Assembly (NCBI RefSeq): GCF_030867145.1
Contig: NC_134442.1
Location: 4,417,001-4,481,000 of the forward strand
Direction: 5' to 3'
From: Opisthocomus hoazin
Lineage: Eukaryota; Chordata; Aves; Opisthocomiformes; Opisthocomidae
DNA length: 64,000 bases
Under the pieces are notes generated by a model. The model was given only the letters and a program-made list of their open reading frames with translations. It had not been told where the DNA came from and ran no database searches. Both the position numbers and the translations under genes were made by a program. This document shows, piece by piece, positions 1 to 14,362 of this stretch; position 1 is the first letter of the stretch, and the number at the start of each line of letters is the position of its first letter.

Positions 1-148
1 TATTTGCAGGGCGGAAATCCTCATTTTTTTGGGTCCAAAGCTGTCTTTTATTAGCCATAGACTTTCTTAGGGCACACCGTTCCCTTGTTAGGGTTTAAAC
101 CCTCACTTTCAGAGCAGAAAGCATCTTTTTAGGATCCAAAGCTCTATT
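1..148. repeat. Tail of ~21-bp satellite array B
   Basis: This is the end of an array that starts before the window. Degenerate ~20-22 bp monomers read roughly TCCAAAGCCTCATTTTTAGG. The complete array is seen at 9860-10696. Confidence 0.85.
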
Positions 149-796
149 GGTAGTGACCTCCCCAGGGCCAGGACTCTGCGCTTCCCCTGGCTGCACTTGT
201 TGGGGCTCTGCTGGGGCAGGGTGCGACCCTGGGCTGGTGCAGAGAGCAGCACCACGTCGTGACTCTGTGCAGGAGCAGGGTTTTGGGTGCCACCGTCGCG
301 AGGCTGCGCCCAGCAGTGCAGGCTGGTCGGGGAGCAGCGCCCCGAGACGTGGGGGCAGAGGGTGCGGGAAGAGGGGGACAGGCGTGGGGTGCTGAGCGAT
401 GGGGCATGGGCTGGCCCTGGAGACCCCCGGGCTGGAGACATCTGCCCCGGGACCAGTGCAGAGCTGCAGGCCTGGAGCTGGGCAGCACTTGCCTTGGGGG
501 AGAACAACAAAATAGTGCCTGGCACGCGCAGAAGGACCCCTCAGCGTTCACATCCCACCCCTCCCTGTAAAAGAAAAGCTAAAAAGGGTGAGGACAGCAA
601 AGCCATCTGCGCTGTTGGTAACACTGAGACTTTTTCTGTCATTTGCATGCGATTCTTTTATTTGGCTAATGGGATCTGGGAGCCCTTGAGGGCCAGCGTG
701 TGCTGCAGCTGGTGGCCCAGTCCTGGTTCGGCCGTCTGGCGAGGGCCCCTCCAGGGTCCCTGGTGTGGTGCTGGCCTCTTGTTGGCTGGAGAGTCC
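149..796. other. GC-rich stretch, no gene supported
   Basis: Overlapping open frames on both strands reflect GC composition: none has family similarity or a credible start and splice context. The minus strand has an AATAAA at 655-660, downstream of the TOPORS-like stop codon, and an octamer-like ATTTGCAT lies at 641-648. Equivalent stretches lie at 10697-11344, 20511-20909, 30052-30450, 39593-39991 and 49136-49783. Confidence 0.6.
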
Positions 797-1292
797 TCAG
801 AGCTGCTGGTGCTCCTCTTTGGGGGTGGCCGTGGCCCCCCGGGGGCGTTCCCTGCCCCAGCTGGTAGTGGAGGGCCTGGGCACAGCCTCCCCAGGCTCCT
901 CCTGGGGCTCTTCTTGCTCCGTGGGGATGGCAGCGGGAGCAGCGGGGCAGCTGCCAGGTGCCCACCAACAGCGGCGCATGAGGTGCCGAGGAGCTCGTCC
1001 GTGCCGGATCTCGCAGGGCTGCCGGGGGAGGCAGAGACCCTCCTCAGGAGGCAGCGGGGTCGGGGGCATCTTGGTCAACATGGCCATGATGGTGTCTTCC
1101 ACCATGGCTGACTCCAACCCCCTGTTGTCAAAGATCTGCTCCAGCTCCTGCTGGACCCAGGGCTGCATGGTCTGCAGGAGCATTGGGTGGTTCTGGAAAA
1201 GGTCGCTCCCGTTCGGGGTACAATATAATACAGACAATAATAAACTGTATAGCGCAGTCCCATACCTACCATACCCACAATACCCACAATGG
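797..1292 (-). CDS. TOPORS-like PWI-type terminal exon (U1), possibly a gene relic
   Basis: On the minus strand a good splice acceptor (ttttgcag at 1300-1293) opens a frame that runs to a TGA at 797-799, with an AATAAA about 140 bp further on at 660-655: the layout of a last exon. The protein contains LFQNHPMLLQTMQPWVQQEL, then EQIF and VEDTIMAMLTK. This resembles the PWI-like region of TOPORS proteins (F..NP..L..L.PW...EL..IF) and the LF..HP.LL....PW pattern I recall from avian Topors-like proteins. No RING exon was found upstream on the minus strand, and the rest is low-complexity Pro/Glu/Ala. In U1 the codon that is ATG in the other copies is AGC. It could be a relic rather than an active gene. 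Confidence 0.4.
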
Positions 1293-1400
1293 CTGCAAAA
1301 CAATAAAAACTACACAATACGTACTGTACAGAGCAATGCATACTCTACATACAGTAATCTACATGCAACATATTATAAAACAAAATACCTTAGAAAACTA
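1205..1400. other. AT-rich low-complexity segment
   Basis: An abrupt AT-rich island in GC-rich surroundings, built from TAC/ATAC/CATA-like motifs (atacccacaatacccacaat). It encodes the Tyr/Cys-rich stretch of the minus-strand frame and includes that exon's acceptor. The same island recurs in all six units (for example 11753-11948 and 50192-50387). Confidence 0.6.
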
Positions 1401-1413
1401 AACACTCGAGAAT

Positions 1414-1454
1414 GACCAAGCGCCACCCCCACCCCGTCCCTTGGCAATGACAGA
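1414..1454. repeat. 41-bp perfect inverted repeat, left copy
   Basis: Exact reverse complement of 8050-8090 over 41 of 41 bases (core caagggacggggtgggggtg on the other arm). Equivalent left copies start at 11962, 21776, 31317, 40858 and 50401. Flanking sequence on either side does not match, so the element is sharply bounded. Confidence 0.9.
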
Positions 1455-1942
1455 GCCAGTGTGGAGCGTGCTCCATCTGTGTTTCGCTGTGCTTTGTGCA
1501 GGACAGGATGGCAGTGCTTGGCTATGCTTGGTTGATTTGGCTTGCCCATCCCTGCTTGCCTGCCGCGGCTGTAAGCAGATTGGCTCTTCAGCCCCCAACC
1601 AGGTGCCTACTGCCTGTAGTAGTTCCGTTCTGCGGTGTCAGTTTCTTTGGGAAGGACCTGGTGGCAAGCGGCTGCGCAGAGCGGGGTGGCAGTGAACTTC
1701 CCAAAGAGGCTATGGTGCCACACTTGGTTTTCCCGGCTAGCTGTTAGCAGGCAGCACTGGGAGGCAGGCGCTGCTGCCTGCCACGAGGTCTGCAGAGCCT
1801 CGTCCCGCAAGCGGAGCATTCAGCGGGGGTCTGCTGGGGGTGTCCGAGCCCAGCTTCTGCCTCCCCTCCTGCTCGGAACCCTCCATGTTGCCCGCCCCCC
1901 CCTAGAATCCACCGTGCCCAGCACCCGGAACCAGCCACTCTG

Positions 1943-1950
1943 TGACATCA
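1943..1950 (+). promoter_or_regulatory. CRE-like site upstream of the acrosin-like ATG
   Basis: TGACATCA is one base from the consensus TGACGTCA, 115 bp before the ATG. No TATA box is evident. CREM-driven, TATA-less promoters are common in spermatid genes, so the site is plausible, but an 8-mer match is weak evidence. The U6 equivalent is 50930-50937; U2-U5 have lost it. Confidence 0.3.
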
Positions 1951-2064
1951 GCCACGGGGCCAAGGGTTCCCAGGGCAGCGGGACTGCTGCAGGCACTACG
2001 TCGGCTGCTGCACTGCTGGCCACCAGCTCTCGCTTCTTGCAGCTGCCACGTGCCGCTGGCAGCC

Positions 2065-4548
<2,484 letters not shown>

Positions 4549-4712
4549 GGAGCAGGATCAACAGGAACCAGCGCAGGCTGCACTGGACCATGATGATTTC
4601 CTTCTGGGGCAATGCCTGCTGCTCCAAAGGCAGCCTCAGCATCAAAGGCCTGCTCTGTGCTGCCCGCTCTCCTCCCCGTGCACACAAATGCTGAAGCTGA
4701 CTTAGTTCTTGG

Positions 4713-4718
4713 AATAAA
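4713..4718 (+). terminator. Poly(A) signal of acrosin-like gene U1
   Basis: AATAAA lies 165 bp after the stop codon and is followed by GT/T-rich sequence. Equivalents lie at 14527, 24341, 33882, 43423 and 54110; the last is displaced by an LTR insertion. Confidence 0.75.
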
Positions 4719-5145
4719 GTTGCCAGGTTTCACAGTTAACCGTGCCTGAGTCCAATTCACTCTCGTGCGCAAGGCAAGGATTTCCACGCCCGGCAAAATG
4801 AGGCTGCAGGCAGTCAAGGAGGGCACAAAGGGCAAGAGTCGCTCAGCAGGGCTGGCAACATGCCTGGTCAGACAGGAGCGTGCTCAGAGCCACCATGGCA
4901 TGAAGAAGACTGGCACATTGAGGCTAGAAAGAGGACGCAAAATAATGATGTGGCATGCAGACAACTCTGGGGATGATGATTAGGACCTGGTTGAAGCATC
5001 TGCTAATTGGAAATATGAAAGAAAGCTGGCAGGAGTTACAGTGCCATGAGGAAGAGCCAGATGTCACCAGAAGTTAAGGGGGAATGGTGTGAGAGGTGGC
5101 CAGACTTCAGCAATATCTGAAGGAAGAGCTGGGGTCATTCTGGGG

Positions 5146-5322
5146 ACAACATCACGAACAGGAACGACATTGCCTTGCTGGAATTGGACCAGCCTGTCCA
5201 GTGCGGCTACTACGTGCAGCTTGCCTGTGTGCCCGACGCCTGGCTGAGAGTGTCGCAGCTGAGAAGCTGCTACGTCAGTGGCTGGGGTTCCACGACTGCA
5301 AGAGGTGAGTTCCCAAAAGGGA
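5146..5322 (+). pseudogene. Orphan 3' half of acrosin-like exon 3, U1
   Basis: Starts abruptly inside exon 3 (acaacatcacg) and continues through the donor and 18 bp of intron 3 (gtgagttcccaaaaggga), then leaves homology. The frame stays open. It reads VQCGYY where all complete copies read VLCGYY, so it comes from a diverged paralogue or an older copy. It sits exactly at the unit duplication breakpoint. No matching exon 2 or 4 lies nearby, so it cannot make a protease. Confidence 0.93.
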
Positions 5323-6499
5323 CTTGTTTGGCAGGCACAGAGTGACTTCTGCCAGCCCAAGCCCTTACCAAGAGAAACAAGTCCTTCAGCTTCACCTCAG
5401 GCAGGCCGGCGTTTCACTGGTCATTTGGCCAACAGAGAAAGTGATGGAGGAAGGTGGGGTCATCCCAGATCACAAAACAACTCTTCTCTAGAGCTGAAAC
5501 TCAGCTTCTGGAATCTCCTGGCTCCTAGTCCTGGGTAATGTGCTTGATACGTCTGGGCTAAGCTCCTGAATCGTGAAGAAAAAGTTTTTCTTTGTGTAGG
5601 GGTGGCGCGACCACAGGTATTTCCAACATATTGTACAACCTCTCTTCTCCAGGAGAAACCTAGACTGAGAGAAGAAATGTGGAAATATCACCAGAGGAGG
5701 AGACAGAAGGAGTGTGAGCTCGGGAAGGTGTGGATGCTGACAAGAAGCAGGTGCTCAAATGTTACTGCTTTGCACACACCCTGTGTGCTCACCTTCTCCC
5801 AGAATCCCACAGCTGTGTAGCAGGAGGGCTTTGGTAGGGCAGTGTCAGCCTCACCCCAGCCGGGGCCTGGAGCAGAGCCTGCCCCTCCGACAGCAGCATG
5901 GCTGCCTGGCAGCTGGGTGGGAAAAAGGGAAATGGCAGCCCCCGGGGGAAGCAGGGTTGCCCGGGGAGCATCCCAATGCCATCCCTTCCCAGCAGCCCAA
6001 GGCAGCACAGCGCATGCTGACCCCGGGTGTCCTTACAGCAGAGCCCCAGCTGCCCCGCTGGAGCACAGAGACCTGGAGGGGAGGAGGAGGGGAGACGCTT
6101 TAGGCAGCCTGCCCCCTCCCCAGACACCCCCGGGCATGGAAAGGCCCCGCGCCCTGCCAAGCCGGCGAGTCGCCACTCGTGCCGCGGTGCAGAGGCGGCC
6201 ACCTCCTGCGTGCTCTGGGCTGGCGCAGCCTTGCCCTGAGCCGGGGGAAGGTTCCCTGTGCCTCAGTCCAGAGTCCTCACCTGCAAAGCCTCATTTTCAG
6301 GGCCAAAATCCTCATTTTTGGGGCCCCAACCTGTCTGTTCTTGCCCACAGCCGCGTATTTCCCTGTCCCACTTCACCGCTCTCCACAGCTTCCCCAGGAG
6401 GGGACGTGAGAGGGAGGTGCTGAGCTCTGCTGCTGGGGTCCAGGGACAGGATGCGTGGGAACGGCTCAGAGCTGCGTCAGGGCAGGTTCAGCTGGGCTG
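5323..6499. other. Intergenic GC-rich stretch, no gene supported
   Basis: Several long open frames overlap on both strands, with no recognisable domain. An exon-like block follows cttctccag at 5652, but its downstream donor is weak. A short run of 21-bp satellite monomers is at about 6284-6340. The same stretch is present in U2-U5. Confidence 0.5.
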
Positions 6500-6690
6500 A
6501 AGGATCCGTTTCTGCACCGAGAGGGCGGCCGGGCGCTGGGACAGGCTGCCTGAGAGGCGGTCGGTGCCCCCGGCCTGTCCGTGCCCAGGAGCCCTTTGGG
6601 CAGTGCCCTCCATGCTCTGCTGTCAGGCCGGGCCAGCCCTGCAGGGCGGGCGGTTGGACGGGGCGATGGCTGCCGCTCCCTCCCCAGCCG
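6500..6690 (+). mobile_element. Decayed, GC-enriched CR1 LINE 3' fragment (in U1-U5)
   Basis: Reading plus, 'caccgagagggcggccgggc' followed by 'gctgggacaggctgcctgag' and later 'gggcggttggacggggcgat' match the end of a CR1 ORF2 (RRVVRHWNRLP region) and its 3' UTR, but strongly shifted to G/C. Equivalents are in U2-U5 (about 16314-16504, 26128-26318, 35669-35859 and 45210-45400). It predates the duplications. Confidence 0.6.
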
Positions 6691-6828
6691 AAGCTCCCTG
6701 CTCTGCCGTGCCCACAGGGTCACCGCGAGCACCCAGCCCACCCTGTGGAGTTCATCACCACATCGCCTGGGAGCAGGGCAGGCACCGGCGGAGGGGAGAG
6801 CGGCCCCTCAGGCAGCCAATAGCGGAGA

Positions 6829-7388
6829 GCAGCACCTCAGGGGAGGGTGGGCACTGCATCTGGGCAGAGTGACAGCACTGTCAGCCAATGGCAGGTCATC
6901 ACTTCAGGTGAAGGGCAGGCACTGCAGCCCAGCAGCCTGACCACCTGGGGTCCAATCAGAGGCAGCAGCACCTCAGGGGCGGGTGGGCATTGCATCTGGG
7001 CAGAGTGACAGCCCTGGCAGCCAATGGCAGGTCATTCCCTCAGGTGAAGGGCAGGCACTGTAACCCAGCAGCCTGACCACAAGGGGGCCAATCAGAGGCA
7101 GCGTCACCTCAGGGGAGGGTGGGCACTGCATCTGGGCAGAGTGACAGCACTGTCAGCCAATGGCAGGTCATCACTTCAGGTGAAGGGCAGGCACTGCAGC
7201 CCAGCAGCCTGACCACCTGGGGTCCAATCAGAGGCAGCAGCACCTCAGGGGCGGGTGGGCATTGCATCTGGGCAGAGTGACAGCCCTGGCAGCCAATGGC
7301 AGGTCATTCCCTCAGGTGAAGGGCAGGCACTGTAACCCAGCAGCCTGACCACAAGGGGGCCAATCAGAGGCAGCAGCACCTCAGGGGA
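6829..7388. repeat. 136-bp minisatellite with CCAAT boxes, four monomers (U1)
   Basis: Monomers start at 6829, 6965, 7101 and 7237, with a partial at 7373. Alternating monomers differ (ggggaggg/actgcagcc versus ggggcggg/actgtaacc), so the true unit is a 272-bp dimer. Each monomer has two CCAAT boxes (cagccaatggc and ccaatcagagg; the second fits NF-Y well), and one more precedes the array, for nine in all. Confidence 0.92.
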
Positions 7389-8049
7389 GGAGACTGACAG
7401 CCCTCCCGACCTCTGCCGGCCAAGACTACATGGGAAGGAGGCGGGCCCCGATTGCAGCCAGGCCCAGCTTCACCATGGCTCCTGTGGGGCCTTCCCCGAG
7501 GCCGAGCAGCCCCTGGACCAGGCCCAGGGCCCCTCCTCCCCCCTTGCAGCGCTCCTCTCTGTCTCCTCTGCACCCCCCAGCTGTCCCCGTGTTCTGGAAC
7601 CCCCCGTCTCCATGATGGTGAGGCCGCCGGGGTGGCGGTGGGGTGGACAAGGCTGGGTGGGGGTGATGCTTGCCCTGGGCCATCGGCTCCCCCACATCCA
7701 CTCCGCGCAGCCCCAGCGACCCCGCAGCAGCCTGCAGGGTGGTGAGGAGGGGCAGGACGTGGCTGCCGTCCAGTGTCTGCCCTGAGGTGGCGAGGACGGG
7801 GGGGATGTGGGGCTGGGGTCTGCCCCCCGGAGCAGGGGCGTCCCAGGGCTGATGCTCTCCCCCATCCCCACAGCTCCTGCACATCATCTCCTTCCTGATG
7901 CTGCCCGCCCTGCTGAGACGGGGCCAGACCTGCCCTTGCCTCCACGAGGGCTGCGACAGCGAGGCCGCCTGCACCTCCTCTGCACCGCTCTCTGCCCCGC
8001 CGCCGCCAGCGCCCGCCCCTGCAAGAGGGCCACCATCCTCAGCTGTGAG
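7389..8049. other. CpG- and C-rich stretch downstream of the CCAAT array, no gene supported
   Basis: Contains ATGs, acceptor-like sites (7873 ccccacag) and a Pro/Ala-rich frame with a short Cys-containing segment (QTCPCLHEGC). The only attractive two-exon model needs a donor at 7618 (atgatg|gtgagg) that reads ctgagg in U3-U5, so I do not call it. It could be a CpG-island promoter with an untranslated RNA. Confidence 0.4.
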
Positions 8050-8090
8050 TCTGTCATTGCCAAGGGACGGGGTGGGGGTGGCGCTTGGTC
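8050..8090. repeat. 41-bp perfect inverted repeat, right copy
   Basis: Partner of 1414-1454. Equivalent copies lie at 17864-17904, 27406-27446, 36947-36987 and 46489-46529. With the left copy of the next unit it brackets about 3.9 kb that holds both satellite arrays and the TOPORS-like ORF. Confidence 0.9.
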
Positions 8091-8094
8091 TCCA

Positions 8095-8965
8095 GGACTC
8101 ATCTTTAGTGTCCAAACTTTTATTGTAGGTTTTAATGCCTTCTTTTTAGGACCCAAAGCCTCCTTTTTAGGGTACAAACCCTCATTTCTAAGTTCCAAAC
8201 CCAGGGCTCATAGCATCATTTTGAAGGTGCAGAGCCTCCTTTTCAGAGTCCAAAGCATTGTTTATAGGGTCCAAAGTCTCCATTTGAGGTCTCAACCCTC
8301 ATCTTTATCTTCAAAACCCTGCTTTTCATGAGCCAAAGCCTCCATGTAGAATCAAAACTGCTCCTTTAGACTTAGAAGCCTTGTTTGTTTGATGTCCCAA
8401 GCTTCATTCTGAGGGTCTAAAATCCCATTTCAACAGTACAAAGCCCTGATTTTCAAACCCAAAGCATCACTTCAGGGCTTAAAACCATCAGAAGTTCAGG
8501 GTTCAATGCCTCAATGTAATTTCCAAAGCCCCATTTTCAGGGCCCAATGTTGCATTCTTAAGCCCCAAGCCATCCTTTGGCGGGTCTAAACTCTACTTTG
8601 AAGGGTCCCAAGCCCTCTTTTACACCTGAAAGCCTCCACTGGAAGTGCCCAGAGCCCTCTATTTGGGACGAAATCTCCATTTCTGGAGGCCATGGAGGAA
8701 CCAAGTCGTTCCCCTCCTTTTCAGGGTCTAAAGCGTCCCTTGTAGCATCTAGCCTATCCTTTGGAGTGCCCAGAGCCCCATTTTCAGGGCTGAAGCCCTC
8801 GTTTATGGGATCCAAACCTGTCTTTTATCACTCACAACCTTCTTTTAGGGCCCACAGTTCCATTTTGAGGGTCCTAACTCTCATTTTGGAGGCAGAAAGC
8901 CTCTTTTTAGGCTCCAGAGCTATATTTCTAGCATCCAAAGCATCATTTTGACTTTCCAAAGTCTT
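8095..8965. repeat. ~21-bp degenerate satellite, array A (U1)
   Basis: About 40 monomers of 19-22 bp, rough consensus TCCAAAGCCTCATTTTTAGG, often with an embedded TTAGGG. The array ends in a block (ggaaccaagtcgttcccctc, then the run to ctatatttctagcatcc) that is alignable with the end of array B, so A and B are diverged higher-order duplicates. Confidence 0.85.
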
Positions 8966-9859
8966 AGCTTTGGTGGCAGAGCAGAGAGCAGCCTGGTCCC
9001 ACTGAGTGCAAAGCTGCTCTCCCGCCTCGGCTGCCCTCAGCCCGCCGTTGCTCTGCACACCGCTGCCCACGCGATGACCCACAGAGGTCCCTTCCAACCC
9101 CTAACACACCGCCCTGGCAGTTTGCCTGTGGAGCGCTGGGGACAGCTGCCCAGGGGAACGGGGAGATGGCTCTGCCCCGTCCTGCTGCGAGAGCAGGGCT
9201 CGGCCCTGGTGCTGAGGGCACTGAGCGTCTGCCTTGCTGCTCTCCAGCTCCTCCGGCGTGCGTGGAGCCCTCCGTCACCAGGCATGGGAAGTGTGCGGCT
9301 CCAGCGTACGCACCCGTGGGTGTCCCAGGGCACACGTGGAGATCCCGCCTGGACCCGGGGAGTGACAGCTCTGCAGCCGCTCGTTCAGGCGAGGTGAGCA
9401 CGCTTTGTTTTTGCCCTGCGTTAGTGGGGCACGAAGCACTCAGCCCAGCCCTTGAGCGAGCTGTGCATGCTTTCAGCCAGCTGGCACTTGTGCCGCTGCT
9501 CAGGAGAGCCCCTGCAGGTGAATTTGCCGCCTTGGCTTGAAAAACAGGCCAGCACTTCCCTGCTCTTGGGCTGTTGTCCTCTGCCCTCGGTGATTCCTGC
9601 CCTGGCAAGTCCAAGAGACGCCTCTGTGAATGCCCGCCTGTGCAGTGCGTGTCCTTCTGGCCTGGGGCCGTCAAAGCAGATCTCCCTGCAGCTAAGTGAT
9701 GGCTGGGAAATGCGTACCCTTGCAGCCCCAGTGTCCTCCAGTGACAACCTGCTGGTCAGCTGAGTCCCCAGGGCTGGCTCAAAGCCTGCACAGTGGGACG
9801 CAACTGCTGCCTCACAAGACCTCTTTCTGTCCTACAAGAGGTCGATGGTGATAGCACCA
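8966..9859. other. Spacer between satellite arrays A and B; no gene supported
   Basis: An exon-like block at 9248-9393 has a good acceptor (gctctccag) and donor (GAG|gtgagc) but no recognisable protein, and I found no partner exon. A 34-bp CR1 3'-UTR relic (gatgacccacagaggtccct) lies at 9072-9105 on the plus strand. Equivalents follow array A in U2-U5. Confidence 0.5.
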
Positions 9860-10696
9860 TCTGGAGGGCACAAAGCCTTTTTTTAGGGTCCAAACCCTCC
9901 TTTGCAGGGTCAAACCCTCATTGATAAGTTGCAAGCTTCGCTTTTACAATTCACAGACTCCTTTTAAGGGACCAAAGCATTCTCTTGAAGGCCCAAAGTC
10001 TGATCTGAGTGTCAAAGGGCTCCTTTTTAGAGTCCAAAGCCTTATTTGTAGGGTCTAAAGTCTCCTTTCATGGCACCAAAGCCTCATTATCTGGATCCAT
10101 AGCCTAATTTAGAGGATCCAGTCGGCAAGCTGGAGGGTCCAAAGCCTCATTTTAGCATCCAAACTGCTCATTTTGGGTACAAAGCCTCACTTGTTTAATG
10201 ACCGAAGCCTCATTTGGAGGCTCCAAAGACCTGTTTTTAGCATACAGAGCCCTAGCTTTTGGCACCAAAACATCATGTGAGGGCAAAAGTCCTGATTTGA
10301 GGGTTCAGCATCTCATTTTCATTTCCAAAGCCTTATTTTCACATCCCAACGCCCCATGCTTCAGGCCCAAACTCTTTTTTGGAGAGTCCAAAGTCTCACT
10401 TCTAGGGCCAAACCCCTCTTACAGCTCTAGGCCTGCACTGGAGTGTTTCGTTTTATGGGGCAACAGAGGAACCAAGAGGTTCCCCTCCTTTGCAGGGCCC
10501 AAAGCGTCATTTGTAGACACTCTCCATCCATTTTAGATCCCAGAGCCTTATTTGCAGGGCGGAAATCCTCATTTTTTTGGGTCCAAAGCTGTCTTTTATT
10601 AGCCATAGACTTTCTTAGGGCACACCGTTCCCTTGTTAGGGTTTAAACCCTCACTTTCAGAGCAGAAAGCATCTTTTTAGGATCCAAAGCTCTATT
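9860..10696. repeat. ~21-bp satellite, array B (U1/U2 boundary)
   Basis: Second satellite block, about 840 bp, spanning the chosen unit boundary. It contains ggaaccaagaggttcccctc followed by a long stretch alignable with the end of array A. Confidence 0.85.
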
Positions 10697-11344
10697 GGTA
10701 GTGACCTCCCCAGGGCCAGGACTCTGCGCTTCCCCTGGCTGCACTTGTTGGGGCTCTGCTGGGGCAGGGTGCGACCCTGGGCTGGTGCAGAGAGCAGCAC
10801 CACGTCGTGACTCTGTGCAGGAGCAGGGTTTTGGGTGCCACCGTCGCGAGGCTGCGCCCAGCAGTGCAGGCTGGTCGGGGAGCAGCGCCCCGAGACGTGG
10901 GGGCAGAGGGTGCGGGAAGAGGGGGACAGGCGTGGGGTGCTGAGCGATGGGGCACGGGCTGGCCCTGGAGACCCCCGGGCTGGAGACATCTGCCCCGGGA
11001 CCAGTGCAGAGCTGCAGGCCTGGAGCTGGGCAGCACTTGCCTTGGGGGAGAACAACAAAATAGTGCCTGGCACGCGCAGAAGGACCCCTCAGCGTTCACA
11101 TCCCACCCCTCCCTGTAAAAGAAAAGCTAAAAAGGGTGAGGACAGCAAAGCCATCTGCGCTGTTGGTAACACTGAGACTTTTTCTGTCATTTGCATGCGA
11201 TTCTTTTATTTGGCTAATGGGATCTGGGAGCCCTTGAGGGCCAGCGTGTGCTGCAGCTGGTGGCCCAGTCCTGGTTCGGCCGTCTGGCGAGGGCCCCTCC
11301 AGGGTCCCTGGTGTGGTGCTGGCCTCTTGTTGGCTGGAGAGTCC

Positions 11345-11755
11345 TCAGAGCTGCTGGTGCTCCTCTTTGGGGGTGACCGTGGCCCCCCGGGGGCGTTCCC
11401 TGCCCCAGCTGGTAGTGGAGGGCCTGGGCACAGCCTCCCCAGGCTCCTCCTGGGGCTCTTCTTGCTCCGTGGGGATGGCAGCGGGAGCAGCGGGGCAGCT
11501 GCCAGGTGCCCACCAACAGCGGCGCATGAGGTGCCGAGGAGCTCGTCCGTGCCGGATCTCGCAGGGCTGCCGGGGGAGGCAGAGACCCTCCTCAGGAGGC
11601 AGCGGGGTCGGGGGCATCTTGGTCAACATGGCCATGATGGTGTCTTCCACCATGGCTGACTCCAACCCCCTGTTGTCAAAGATCTGCTCCAGCTCCTGCT
11701 GGACCCAGGGCTGCATGGTCTGCAGGAGCATTGGGTGGTTCTGGAAAAGGTCCAT
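11345..11755 (-). CDS. TOPORS-like PWI-type ORF, U2 copy
   Basis: Here the ORF has an ATG in fair context (gggATGGAC) directly before LFQNHPMLL, giving 136 residues, with the same TGA before the poly(A) signal as U1. The same upstream acceptor is present, so the ATG may be internal to a spliced product. Confidence 0.4.
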   Translation of the reverse strand: MDLFQNHPMLLQTMQPWVQQELEQIFDNRGLESAMVEDTIMAMLTKMPPTPLPPEEGLCLPRQPCEIRHGRAPRHLMRRCWWAPGSCPAAPAAIPTEQEEPQEEPGEAVPRPSTTSWGRERPRGATVTPKEEHQQL

Positions 11756-12264
11756 CCCGTTCGGGGTACAATATAATACAGACAATAATAAACTGTATAG
11801 CGCAGTCCCATACCTACCATACCCACAATACCCACAATGGCTGCAAAACAATAAAAACTACACAATACGTACTGTACAGAGCAATGCATACTCTACATAC
11901 AGTAATCTACATGCAACATATTAGAAAACAAAATACCTTAGAAAACTAAACACTCGAGAATGACCAAGCGCCACCCCCACCCCGTCCCTTGGCAATGACA
12001 GAGCCAGCGTGGAGCGTGCTCCATCTGTGCCACACCAAAGCTTCCCAAACGCCATGTGGGAGCCTCAGTTCCTTGCCAGCAGCCAGGCCGCTGGCACAAC
12101 TCGCCTACGGGGCTCAAGCACAAACAGGGGTAGATGGACGCATGCCCCACAGGGTTCCGCGGCCCTGCTGTCCATGCAGCGCCTGGTGGGGGGGAAGGGG
12201 GCTGACCTGCAGCCTGAACAGCAGCAAGCCACCGAGCAGGACATTCATCAGTTTCTGCTTACAG

Positions 12265-14362
<2,098 letters not shown>

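Noticed and set aside
287-1111. 274-codon plus-strand ORF repeated in every unit
   Set aside because: GC-rich frame antisense to the better-supported TOPORS-like exon; no domain, and open frames occur in other phases too.
5653-5727. Exon-like block after cttctccag encoding a basic, helix-prone segment (EEMWKYHQRRRQKE)
   Set aside because: Weak downstream donor, no partner exon and no family match.
5842-6423. 193-codon plus-strand Pro-rich ORF
   Set aside because: Extends into satellite monomers (KPHFQGQNPHFWGPN is translated repeat), so not a gene.
7612-8128. Two-exon small secreted Cys-rich (Ly6-like) peptide, MM + LLHIISFLMLPALLRRGQTC
   Set aside because: The donor gtgagg at 7618 reads ctgagg in U3-U5, the cysteine spacing does not fit Ly6, and the downstream frame is low-complexity Pro/Ala.
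9248-9393. 146-bp exon-like block with good acceptor and donor
   Set aside because: No recognisable protein and no neighbouring exon in a compatible phase.
8964-9674. 236-codon minus-strand ORF in the spacer between arrays
   Set aside because: Composition-driven; no conserved motif, and it overlaps a CR1 relic.
8095-10696. CRISPR-like array
   Set aside because: Contiguous degenerate monomers without unique spacers, in a vertebrate genome: a satellite.
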